Assembly (NCBI GenBank): GCA_964615305.1
Contig: CAZTNA010000008.1
Location: forward strand, 62,001 to 126,000
Source of the DNA: Bog-950 sp964615305
Lineage (GTDB): Bacteria; Bacteroidota; Bacteroidia; Chitinophagales; LD1
DNA: 64,000 bases
Direction of reading: 5' to 3'
Of the stretch, positions 9,453-17,512 are shown piece by piece; the stretch's first letter is position 1; each line of letters begins with the position of its first letter. Made by a program: the position numbers and the translations under genes. Under the pieces are notes generated by a model that had not been told where the DNA came from, searched no databases, and saw only the letters and a program-made list of their open reading frames with translations.

Positions 9453-10718
9453 CTAGTATTTCAATAGTTTTTTTACCGCTTCTTTTACCCTAAGAAAATA
9501 TACGCCATTTTCTAAGTTCTGAGCGGGTATGCTGATATTCTGTTTGTCTTTGTGGCTAAGCAGCTTAAGTTTTAAAAGCATTCGACCTTTTATATCCAGT
9601 AGTTCAATAAATGAATCTTCGGTAAAGTAGTTACCAACCTCTACACTCCAGTAACTGTGTGTTGGGTTTGGATGCACGGAAATGTGCCCTGTCAGCACTG
9701 AATGAACACTGTTTGGCTGTTGAATTGAAATAGTATGTGATAAGGTGTCACTCTTTCCGCAACTGTCGGAAACTATGAGTGTAGTAACAAAAGTTCCCGT
9801 ATCGGTGTAGGTATGTGTATTTGTGGTTGTACTTGAACTTCCATCGCCAAAATCCCAAAAATAGGTATCGTAGTTCTGTGACAACTCGTGATTGAAGTTA
9901 AACACTCCGGTAGCTTCGTTTCCTGTAAAACTAAATTCAGCAACAGGGTCAAAGTTGCCTATGTTCCAGTTGCTGAGAGAGTCAAACACGGTGTGAAATG
10001 CCATGTTCTGCAAATAACTGTTCGTAGATTGAACTGAAATAGGACTGTAAACAACACCTACAGGAGACTTTCGAAAAATGGTTGCGTAAAAAACACAAGC
10101 GGTTAAATAACTGCCAGCTAAACTTGGGTGGCTATTATCTGCACTCCACAAATTAATGAGCGTATCAGTATGCCAACTGGTTTGCCAGGCTCGTCCCGCA
10201 GGGGCAACTAATGCATGATTGTCGTTTGCCATTTGTAAGTAGCTTTCGGTCAGGCGGCTTTGCACACCATCGAAAGTGCATAAAATAGGATAGCCCCCAC
10301 AATTTTGCTGGTCGCCATACTTTTTGCCCCATGTCATATAAAAAACTGTTTCGGTGCATGGGTTATTGTCGCGTATTAAACTATCAAGTATATGAGCATA
10401 CGGAAACGTTTGTGTAGCTACTTGTGCCGGTGGAAAAGATGGCTCTTGACTTTGCGCCTGAACAATGACAAAATCCCACGGTTGCGAATAAATTTTTTGA
10501 ATGCTGGTTGCGTTTACGCTATGCTGTTGAAGCGTGAATCCACCGGGTGTATTGCTGTCGAAAATTACCGTGTCGCCAGCGCTTAATGCCAAATCATGAA
10601 ACAACTGAGGCAGATTGTTTACCGCTACATAACTGTTGCCCAGCCAAAGCACACGAGTTTGCTCAGCTTGAATACTAAATACAAGTGCTACGAAAGCCAG
10701 GGTAAACACATTTTTCAT
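9453..10718 (-). CDS. secreted SGNH-hydrolase-like protein with PKD domain and type IX sorting domain
   Basis: 421 residues in four parts. There is a signal peptide (to about residue 18) and an SGNH/GDSL-type hydrolase-like domain (about 20-230) with block I as WLGNSY and the terminal Asp/His pair in ADNSHPSLAG. A PKD domain follows (about 265-340, YFWDFGDGSS and HTYTDTGTFVTTLIVSD), then a type A sorting domain (about 350-421, VHPNPTHSYWSVEV to LENGVYFLRV). SGNH enzymes are esterases or lipases, but the substrate is unknown. The sorting domain predicts export by the type IX system and attachment or release by PorU. It converges with bamA and is 105 bases from the thioredoxin-like gene. Confidence 0.85.
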   Translation of the reverse strand: MKNVFTLAFVALVFSIQAEQTRVLWLGNSYVAVNNLPQLFHDLALSAGDTVIFDSNTPGGFTLQQHSVNATSIQKIYSQPWDFVIVQAQSQEPSFPPAQVATQTFPYAHILDSLIRDNNPCTETVFYMTWGKKYGDQQNCGGYPILCTFDGVQSRLTESYLQMANDNHALVAPAGRAWQTSWHTDTLINLWSADNSHPSLAGSYLTACVFYATIFRKSPVGVVYSPISVQSTNSYLQNMAFHTVFDSLSNWNIGNFDPVAEFSFTGNEATGVFNFNHELSQNYDTYFWDFGDGSSSTTTNTHTYTDTGTFVTTLIVSDSCGKSDTLSHTISIQQPNSVHSVLTGHISVHPNPTHSYWSVEVGNYFTEDSFIELLDIKGRMLLKLKLLSHKDKQNISIPAQNLENGVYFLRVKEAVKKLLKY

Positions 10719-10823
10719 GATGCTAAGAAATGAATTTGCAGTTTACCACGCACCTACAACCTTTGTAACTTCAGATATGGGTAAAGAAATTTTAAAATTA
10801 CTGATGGAGTATAGCAGCTGGTA

Positions 10824-12023
10824 TTACTTTGCTTTCAGTGATTTTGTGATAGCATCTTTCAGCGCTGTAGCTGAAGTAGGAGCTACGTTTTCTTCTTTTG
10901 CTCTTAAAATAGCATAGTCGCATGCTCGCTCAGCTTCTTTATAAATACTTTGTTTATAAAGCAGGTATGCGTAGGTAAGGTTGTAGGTGTATTTGTTGTC
11001 GGTGGTTAAAGCGCTGTATGCCCACTTAGTTGCCTTTTGAAGTTGCGCTTCATCATTTACGTTTAAGAAATATGTCCAAGCTATATCATTAATCTCTTTC
11101 GGGTTCTTAGATGCATATTTCTTGATGAAGCTCGAAGCGTTTTTATCGTAGTTTGCCCAATCGTTCATTCTTGAGTAGTATTCAAGAGAAAGCTTAAGGG
11201 ACTTTTCTGCGTGGTCAGCAGCTTTATTTGATTTCAATAAATCCATAGCTCCACTAAACAACGCTGCGTCATTGGCTTTGGGTGCTTCTTTTACAGCTTT
11301 TTCGGCAATTTGGTTTATCCGTTTATTAAAAACATCGGCCGTAACCAGATTCAAATAATAATCGCGGTTTTTCATCAGGTAGCTAAGCCCCGGTGATTTT
11401 AAATCTTTAGTAAGGTTGAAAATAGTTTGCGCGTGTTTCTTATCTGTAAAATCGTTTGTTGAAAGTTTGTTTAGGTACTCATTAAACACCTCTTCATATT
11501 TTTCTTCTGCACTATTCAGTGTATTTAAAAAATCTGACAGAAAACTAACATCGCGGTTGCCATTTTTGTATTGTTCGCGCATACCGGTTAAAATTCCCGG
11601 AGTAGGGTCAATAGCTTTTTTGCCTTGTGCAATTAGTCCGGGGGCATCGGTGCCTCCTACTAATTTGTGTTTCACTGTTCCATCGCCATCTATCCAAAGC
11701 AAAGTAGGATAAGCACGTATGCCGTACTTAGCCGCAATAGAAGGGCCGTCAATATCTTTTTCCATATCAAACTTTGCGTTAAGAAAGTTAGCGTTGAAGT
11801 ATTCGCCTACAGCGGCATCCGGAAAAACCTGAGCAGCTAAGCGTTTGCAAGGGCCACACCACGAAGTGTAGCAATCCATAAAAATCACTTTGTTCTGTGC
11901 CTTGGCCATTGCTTTTATTTCTTCAAAACTTTTGCCGTGTATAAAATCTATGCCATCGGCAAATAATAAACTGCTGCTTAGCAAAGAGACGGTAAAAACA
12001 ATGGTTGCAAAAAAATTTTTCAT
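10824..12023 (-). CDS. periplasmic thioredoxin-family protein with helical C-terminal extension
   Basis: 399 residues: a signal peptide (to about FADG, residue 24), then a thioredoxin fold with the redox motif Cys56-Gly-Pro-Cys59 in SWCGPCKRL and the cis-proline region in IRAYPTLLWIDGDG. After about residue 140 comes a roughly 250-residue helical region with TPR-like character (DEAQLQKATKWAYSALTT, YAYLLYKQSIYKEAERACDYAI). Such proteins are probably thiol-disulfide reductases or isomerases in the Bacteroidota periplasm; the partner is unknown. It has a candidate promoter directly upstream. Confidence 0.85.
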   Translation of the reverse strand: MKNFFATIVFTVSLLSSSLLFADGIDFIHGKSFEEIKAMAKAQNKVIFMDCYTSWCGPCKRLAAQVFPDAAVGEYFNANFLNAKFDMEKDIDGPSIAAKYGIRAYPTLLWIDGDGTVKHKLVGGTDAPGLIAQGKKAIDPTPGILTGMREQYKNGNRDVSFLSDFLNTLNSAEEKYEEVFNEYLNKLSTNDFTDKKHAQTIFNLTKDLKSPGLSYLMKNRDYYLNLVTADVFNKRINQIAEKAVKEAPKANDAALFSGAMDLLKSNKAADHAEKSLKLSLEYYSRMNDWANYDKNASSFIKKYASKNPKEINDIAWTYFLNVNDEAQLQKATKWAYSALTTDNKYTYNLTYAYLLYKQSIYKEAERACDYAILRAKEENVAPTSATALKDAITKSLKAK

Positions 12024-12040
12024 TGAAAACTAATTTAGTT

Positions 12041-12075
12041 CAAATGTAATGAAGCGAATTTATCAAGCCATGAAA
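12041..12075 (-). promoter_or_regulatory. candidate promoter for the thioredoxin-like gene
   Basis: Read on the minus strand, TACATTTG (12041-12048) is a perfect match to the Bacteroidota -7 element TAnnTTTG. The best -33 candidate is TTTC at 12072-12075, with a spacer of 23 bases, at the upper limit. The transcript would start close to the ATG at 12023. The -7 element is strong and the -33 weak. Confidence 0.42.
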
Positions 12076-12086
12076 CACAGCCTGTG

Positions 12087-12908
12087 TTAATGATTTTTCC
12101 AAATATTTAAATACTGTAGCTGAATTTTCTTGCCCCAAAAAACCTGTGTTGTTTTTTCAAATGACTCAGTATGATCTGATACATAAAAAATATCACTCCT
12201 GTTTTTCTCATGGCTCAGCAGGCTTTCTTTTTCCAGAATCCATTTCAATTTCTGCGCCACAACTTCTGCCGAATCAAAAATTTTTACTGTGCCTTCGTAA
12301 AACTCCAAAATCTCTTTTTTGATAAGAGGGTAGTGAGTACATGCTAACACTAAACCATCAATATTTTTTAAAGCCGGATTACTCAGATAATCGTCCAGCA
12401 CGGTTGTGCTTATTTTATGATTGTAGTACCCTTCTTCAATTATACTCGCCAAAAGCGGTGTAGCCATTTCAGAATAACTTAGGCTGGCTTTTCTTCTTCC
12501 GAACTTTTCAGCATAAACACCTGATGCAATAGTGGTTTTTGTAGCTATGAGCCCTACACTTTTCACTGAATCATCTGCTATCACAGCTTCAATCATGGGG
12601 TCAATAACATTTATTACCGGCACTACTCCTTTGTACTTATCGCGAAGTACTTCATAAGCAGCAGCAGAAGCTGTGTTGCAGGCAATTACTACCGCCTTGC
12701 AGTTTTTCTCTTGCAGTAGAAAATCAGTAATAGCCGTGGCATACGAGCGAATGAGTTCTTTCGACTTATCGCCATAGGGCAGATGGGCGGTGTCGCCAAA
12801 GTAGATCAACTGTTCGCTAGGCAGCAGCTTAGAAACAGCATTGGCGACCGTTAAGCCGCCAATGCCTGAATCAAATATCCCTATCGGTTGTTGATTACCG
12901 GGGTTCAT
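12087..12908 (-). CDS. murI: glutamate racemase
   Basis: 273 residues. It converts L- to D-glutamate for peptidoglycan, in the cytoplasm. All landmarks are present: GIFDSGIGGLT with Asp13 and Ser14, first catalytic Cys77 in ACNTASA, second catalytic Cys190 in LACTHYPL. It lies 9 bases downstream of the third Skp paralogue, consistent with one operon skp-skp-skp-murI. The skp-murI linkage is common in Bacteroidota. Confidence 0.96.
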   Translation of the reverse strand: MNPGNQQPIGIFDSGIGGLTVANAVSKLLPSEQLIYFGDTAHLPYGDKSKELIRSYATAITDFLLQEKNCKAVVIACNTASAAAYEVLRDKYKGVVPVINVIDPMIEAVIADDSVKSVGLIATKTTIASGVYAEKFGRRKASLSYSEMATPLLASIIEEGYYNHKISTTVLDDYLSNPALKNIDGLVLACTHYPLIKKEILEFYEGTVKIFDSAEVVAQKLKWILEKESLLSHEKNRSDIFYVSDHTESFEKTTQVFWGKKIQLQYLNIWKNH

Positions 12909-12917
12909 GTTTTGTAA

Positions 12918-13469
12918 CTATTTAGGAGTACCGGTTCCTGTGCTTTGAGGAGCCGCAGTAATACCAAGCTTCTTTAATACCAAGTCGGTAACATCGTTAG
13001 TTCCTTCAGGGAAATATGCCAAAGCACCTGAAACTATATCTAATACATAAGAGTATCCGTTGGCTGCTGCCACATCTTTTACTGCTTTCATATACTTGTC
13101 ATTGATAGGTTTCAATTTGTCTTGTTGAAGTTTCTGCAAATCTTCATCGGCTTTGGTTTGAAAGTCCTGAATACGCTGTTGGGTTTGTTGTAGGTCTTGC
13201 ACCAATGTTTCAACTATAGCATCTGGCACTGTTTTGTCCTGCGACTTACCTTGAAGCTCTTTCTGCTTTTTTTCATAGTCTGCATACATGCCTTCCAATG
13301 CTTTGGTATAGGTTTCTTTCTGTTTCTCTAAATCTGTTTGCATGGTTTTAAACTCAGGCATAGCTTGTAAAATGGTAACTGAGTTAATATGCCCAATTTT
13401 TTGCTGTGCGCTTGCCGGCACTACAAAAGCCAAAACTATGGCTGCTATTACTACTACTGCTTTTTTCAT
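12918..13469 (-). CDS. OmpH/Skp-family periplasmic chaperone (third of three)
   Basis: 183 residues: signal peptide to ASAQQ (about 22), then the Skp/OmpH pattern of a short strand (KIGHINSVTILQAMPEF), a long coiled coil (about residues 40-125, rich in Lys, Gln and Glu) and a returning segment (NGYSYVLDIVSGALAYF). Skp-type proteins form trimers whose coiled arms hold unfolded outer-membrane proteins for BamA. It has an extra Thr/Pro-rich tail (AAPQSTGTGTPK) not seen in its two neighbours. It is one of three tandem paralogues. Confidence 0.9.
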   Translation of the reverse strand: MKKAVVVIAAIVLAFVVPASAQQKIGHINSVTILQAMPEFKTMQTDLEKQKETYTKALEGMYADYEKKQKELQGKSQDKTVPDAIVETLVQDLQQTQQRIQDFQTKADEDLQKLQQDKLKPINDKYMKAVKDVAAANGYSYVLDIVSGALAYFPEGTNDVTDLVLKKLGITAAPQSTGTGTPK

Positions 13470-13515
13470 TTCTGTTTGGTTTTAATTACGGTTTTAAAAT
13501 CTTGTTTATGTTCTT

Positions 13516-14028
13516 TTAGTTAATTCCCATTTTTACTTTTACTAACGAGGTAATGTCACCGGAGTTATCGGGATAAAAAACCACCGCGCCTCCAGCCAAA
13601 TCAAATATGTAGGTGTAACCATTCTCTTTAGCCACAATGCCTACTATTTTCAGATATTTGTCGTTCAATGGCTTCATTAATTTGTTTTGAAGACTTTGCA
13701 TTTCTGTTGTTGCCTTTCCCTGAAAGTTTTGGATATTTATCTCTAACTCCTGCAACTCTTTCATGCGCTCTTCGCGTACGGCCTCCATCATAGCTTCGCC
13801 ATACTTTGCCAACTCTTCAGACTTCGACTGGTAGTCGCCTTGCATTTTTCTTAGTTGTGCATCGTATTGCTTCTCTTTCTGGTTGAGTGTTGCCATTAAT
13901 TGTTTATACTCAGGCATGGCATCCAGAATATCTAGTGAGTTAATATGCCCGTATTTCTGCTGCGCAAAAACACCTATAGCAAAGAACGACAAGAATAAAA
14001 CACAAAGTTCTTTTTTCACGGGGCGCAA
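13516..14028 (-). CDS. OmpH/Skp-family periplasmic chaperone (second of three)
   Basis: 170 residues with signal peptide (to VFAQQ) and the family layout: KYGHINSLDILDAMPEYKQL, a coiled coil from about 40 to 125, then NGYTYIFDLAGGAVVFYPD. It is closest in sequence to the downstream paralogue (same GHINS...DAMPE opening and the same return segment), suggesting a recent duplication of that pair. Spacing to the neighbours is 46 and 28 bases, so operonic. Confidence 0.9.
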   Translation of the reverse strand: MRPVKKELCVLFLSFFAIGVFAQQKYGHINSLDILDAMPEYKQLMATLNQKEKQYDAQLRKMQGDYQSKSEELAKYGEAMMEAVREERMKELQELEINIQNFQGKATTEMQSLQNKLMKPLNDKYLKIVGIVAKENGYTYIFDLAGGAVVFYPDNSGDITSLVKVKMGIN

Positions 14029-14056
14029 ATATATCTTTTCAGAGTAAAAGACGGTT

Positions 14057-14587
14057 TTAGTTTCCGGCCGGCTTTAAAGAGATGCCCAGTGCCGCCAATA
14101 TATCTTCGCTCTTGTTATAACGATCACCAGCGTATAGCATGGTAGGTCCGCTGCTGCGGTCGAAGATAAAATCGTAGCCCTTGGCAATAGAGTACTTTTG
14201 TATTTCGTTGTATATTTTATCCTGAATGGGCTTTATCAGTTCCTGACGCTTTTTAAACAACTCGCCATTAGGTCCAAATTTTGCTTTTTGATATTCTTTC
14301 ACATCCTTCTCTTTACCTTCTATCTCTTTAATTTTTTGTTGTTTCATGGGTTCGGTCATAAGCACTTGTTCTGCCTGAAACTGCTTATACATTTCGTCCA
14401 CGTTTTTCATTTTGGCTTCTACTTCTTTCTGCCACTCACCGGCAGTTTTATCTAACTGCTTTTGTGCTTCTATGTACGTGGGCATTTTACCGAGTATGTA
14501 CTCCATATCTACAAAGCAAAATTTTTGCGCAAGTGCAGCTGCACTGAAAACTATCAGAGCCACCGCGGTGCTTATTGTCTTTTTCAT
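14057..14587 (-). CDS. OmpH/Skp-family periplasmic chaperone (first of three)
   Basis: 176 residues with signal peptide (to ALAQ), opening strand KFCFVDMEYILGKMPTYIEAQ, coiled coil about 40-120 and return segment KGYDFIFDRSSGPTMLYAG. It is clearly more diverged than the other two copies and is first in the presumed operon. The 141-base upstream gap contains a small inverted repeat, GGCAC-TATAAC-GTGCC at about 14614-14629, which might be an operator; no strong promoter was recognised. Confidence 0.9.
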   Translation of the reverse strand: MKKTISTAVALIVFSAAALAQKFCFVDMEYILGKMPTYIEAQKQLDKTAGEWQKEVEAKMKNVDEMYKQFQAEQVLMTEPMKQQKIKEIEGKEKDVKEYQKAKFGPNGELFKKRQELIKPIQDKIYNEIQKYSIAKGYDFIFDRSSGPTMLYAGDRYNKSEDILAALGISLKPAGN

Positions 14588-14728
14588 TATACTTGTTTTG
14601 TTGTTACGGCACTATAACGTGCCAATGCTAATTTATTTTAGTTGCAGAATTCAATAATGCTGCCAAACAAATACATTTTTAAGTTTCTTCACAACTGACA
14701 GGCAAATTACACGAGCGTTTATGCTTTA

Positions 14729-15844
14729 CTATTGCATTACTTTGCTCTGATGCCTAATGCTTTCATTGTGCACCTGCTGAAATAGTTTTAAAATAAAATC
14801 TTCGGTAAGTCCACCTGTTTTCCCCTTTTCTAACGCTCGCTTTACTATCTGCGCCCAGCGTTCGCTCTGGTGAATAGCCAGCTGATTCTCCTTTTTTAAA
14901 GTGCCAATCTCTTCTGATATACCCATACGCTCGGCCAGCAGTTCGATAATATAATCGTCAATACGGTCAATTCGCGATCGTAAATCATGCAGTGGCTTTA
15001 AGCTATCTTCTGTGCCTGTTGGTTGCCGAACAATCAGAGAACTCAGTATTTCACCAAGCCGTTTGGGAGTAATCTGCTGTTTAGCATCGCTCCAAGCTTT
15101 GTCTGGACTAATGTGGCTTTCTATCATTAAACCATCGAAGCACAAATCCATAGCCTGCTGTGTAAGAGTGCTAATTAAATCGCGCGTACCGCCCATGTGG
15201 CTCGGATCCACTAAAATCGGAATTTCCGGGTAGCGCCTACGTAACTCAATTGGAATTTCCCACATAGGTGGGTTGCGGTAAATTTTTTTCTCGTACGAAG
15301 AAAAACCTCGGTGAATAACTCCAAGCTTAGAAATACCTCTTTGATAAAAGCGTTCCACCGCGCCAATCCATAAGTCTAAATCAGGATTAACGGGGTTTTT
15401 AATCAGCACCGGAGTATTGGTTCCGCGTAAACTGTCGGCAATTTCCTGCACGGCAAAAGGCGAAGCTGTTGTGCGTGCACCAATCCATAAAACATCTATT
15501 TCGTTTTTGAGTGCTGCTTCTACATGCTCGGGGTTGGCTACCTCAACTGTAACCGGAAGGTTAAATTCTATACCTGCTTTTTTAATCCAAGGCAGGCCAA
15601 TTTCGCCCACACCTTCAAAGGTGTTAGGCCGGGTTCGTGGTTTCCAGATTCCGGCCCGCAGCATGTGTACTTTGCCGTTTGCGTACTTTACAATTTCGCG
15701 CACTGTGTTTACTACCTGTTCTTCGCCCTCAGCACTGCATGGTCCGGCAATAACAAGCGGGTGCTGATGTGTTTTAGCCCAGTCGGTAAAAGGTGCTATT
15801 TGAAATTTGTTAACCACAAAAGCGAAAATAAATGTTTGTGTCAC
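14729..15844 (-). CDS. bifunctional 3-deoxy-7-phosphoheptulonate synthase / chorismate mutase (type II CM)
   Basis: 371 residues. Residues about 10-265 are a DAHP synthase of the KDSA-like type (VIAGPCSAEGEEQV, LRAGIWKPRTRPNTFEG, GVIHRGFSSYEKKIYRN, LVDPSHMGGTRD). About 283-371 is an AroQ-type helical chorismate mutase (LRSRIDRIDDYIIELLAERM, ...IGTLKKEN). It therefore joins the first step of the shikimate pathway to the first step of the Phe/Tyr branch. This fusion is well known in Bacteroidota, where the mutase part also serves feedback control. The first residues (MTQTFIFAFVVN) are longer than usual, so the start may be further in, at an internal non-ATG codon. Confidence 0.94.
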   Translation of the reverse strand: MTQTFIFAFVVNKFQIAPFTDWAKTHQHPLVIAGPCSAEGEEQVVNTVREIVKYANGKVHMLRAGIWKPRTRPNTFEGVGEIGLPWIKKAGIEFNLPVTVEVANPEHVEAALKNEIDVLWIGARTTASPFAVQEIADSLRGTNTPVLIKNPVNPDLDLWIGAVERFYQRGISKLGVIHRGFSSYEKKIYRNPPMWEIPIELRRRYPEIPILVDPSHMGGTRDLISTLTQQAMDLCFDGLMIESHISPDKAWSDAKQQITPKRLGEILSSLIVRQPTGTEDSLKPLHDLRSRIDRIDDYIIELLAERMGISEEIGTLKKENQLAIHQSERWAQIVKRALEKGKTGGLTEDFILKLFQQVHNESIRHQSKVMQ

Positions 15845-15897
15845 AGCGGCTAATTATAGCCGAGCAAAACAGTTATCAATAATTGTATTTTAGATTT

Positions 15898-17511
15898 ATG
15901 GAAGAAGATGTTTACGACTACATAGTCATTGGATCTGGGTTTGGAGGTAGTGTAAGCGCTTTGCGTTTGGCTGAAAAGGGTTATTCTGTTTTGGTGATTG
16001 AAAAAGGCAAACGTTGGAAACCGGAAGATTTTCCTAAAACAGATTGGAACCTGCCTAAATACTTATGGGTGCCCATGTTAAAATGGTTTGGCTTTCAGAA
16101 ACTAACATTTTTTAAAGAGGTGTTTGTAATAAGCGGTGTTGGGGTAGGTGGGGGTTCTCTGGTATATGCCAACACACACATGCTGCCCAAAGAAAATTTT
16201 TATACCAACAAAATATGGGCACATTTTAAAGACTGGAAAAGCGAGCTGTCTCCATTTTTTAAGAAAGCACAGTTTATGCTGGGTTCCGCAAAATATTTAA
16301 AAGACAATACCGAAGATTTAGTGTTGAAAGAGGTAGCCGTAGAAATGGGACATGGCGACTCATTCAAAAGTGTAGATGGCGTGGGGGTTTACTTAGGTGA
16401 TACAGAAAAAGAAGTAGATCCTTATTTTAAAGGGTTAGGACCATTGCGCAAAGGATGCACCGAGTGTGCCGCCTGCATGATCGGGTGCCGACATGGCGCA
16501 AAAAACACACTCGATAAAAACTATTTGTGGTTTGCTGAAAATATGTTTGGGGCTGATGTGCTCGCAGAAACACTGGTTACAAAAATTGAATACATTAATA
16601 ACGAGTACATAATACATACCGAAAACTCTACTTCAATTTTAAGAAAGCAGAAAAAAATTTTCCGCACGAAAGGCTTAGTATGTAGTGGTGGCGTATTGGG
16701 CACTCTTGATCTATTACTAAAACAAAAGTATTTGAACAAAACGCTCACCGATATTTCCGATAAACTTGGAGACAATATTTTAACCAACAGTGAAATGCTG
16801 AGTGGTGTTGGTGGGGCAGATAGAAAGCTGAACAACGGTCTTGCTATTTCCAGAATTTTTGCGCCCGATGAAAACACCAACATAGAAGTTTGCAAATTTC
16901 CGGATGGCAGCGGAAGCATGATGCACCTGGGAACTTATGCGGTTGGTAATGGCACACCCGCTGTGCGCTCACTCAAGCTTATTGGAAAGTTTTTGACAAA
17001 TCCCATTCCGTTTTTCAAACTCTTTTTTACCAAAGCACCGGCTGACAGAGGTGTCATTTTCCTGATTATGCAAACGCTTGAAAACTCTATGCAGCTAAAG
17101 CTAAAGCGAGGCATGTTCGGCAACCGCCTTGCAATGGTTAACGAAAGCAAGCAGCCGGTACCAACGTTTATACCTGTAGGTCAGGAAGCGCTTTTTAGGT
17201 ATGCTGAAAAAGTTAAGGGCATACCTATGAACGCTCTTACTGAAGTAACTTTAGGACTGGCCTCTACTGCTCACATTTTAGGTGGTTGCCCCATGGGAAA
17301 AACTAAAGCAGAAGGAGTAGTGGATGAGTTTTTCCGCGTACATGGGTACAAGAACTTCCTGATACTTGATGGATCCATTATGCCTTGCAACTTAGGGGTA
17401 AACCCATCGCTTACAATAACCGCTTTAAGCGAATATGCTATGGCGCATATACCTGAAAAAACAAATAATGGAGTTAAATCTCTCGATGAGCGGCTCAACC
17501 TAAGCACATAA
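15898..17511 (+). CDS. GMC-family FAD oxidoreductase (cholesterol-oxidase-like) with a four-cysteine cluster
   Basis: 537 residues from ATG 15898 (a TTG lies 15 bases upstream). The FAD-binding Rossmann motif is at residues 12-17 in IVIGSGFGGSVSALRLAEKG, followed by SGVGVGGGSLVYANTH. The C-terminal GMC signature is STAHILGGCPMG with a later LDGSIMPCNLGVNPSLTITAL. Members oxidise alcohols or sterols; the substrate here is unknown. Residues 187-197 read C-x2-C-x2-C-x3-C, an arrangement that could bind an iron-sulfur cluster or be structural. No signal peptide. It stands alone, divergent from the DAHP synthase and ending one base before the stop of the histidine kinase gene on the other strand. 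Confidence 0.88.
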   Translation: MEEDVYDYIVIGSGFGGSVSALRLAEKGYSVLVIEKGKRWKPEDFPKTDWNLPKYLWVPMLKWFGFQKLTFFKEVFVISGVGVGGGSLVYANTHMLPKENFYTNKIWAHFKDWKSELSPFFKKAQFMLGSAKYLKDNTEDLVLKEVAVEMGHGDSFKSVDGVGVYLGDTEKEVDPYFKGLGPLRKGCTECAACMIGCRHGAKNTLDKNYLWFAENMFGADVLAETLVTKIEYINNEYIIHTENSTSILRKQKKIFRTKGLVCSGGVLGTLDLLLKQKYLNKTLTDISDKLGDNILTNSEMLSGVGGADRKLNNGLAISRIFAPDENTNIEVCKFPDGSGSMMHLGTYAVGNGTPAVRSLKLIGKFLTNPIPFFKLFFTKAPADRGVIFLIMQTLENSMQLKLKRGMFGNRLAMVNESKQPVPTFIPVGQEALFRYAEKVKGIPMNALTEVTLGLASTAHILGGCPMGKTKAEGVVDEFFRVHGYKNFLILDGSIMPCNLGVNPSLTITALSEYAMAHIPEKTNNGVKSLDERLNLST

Positions 17512-17512
17512 C

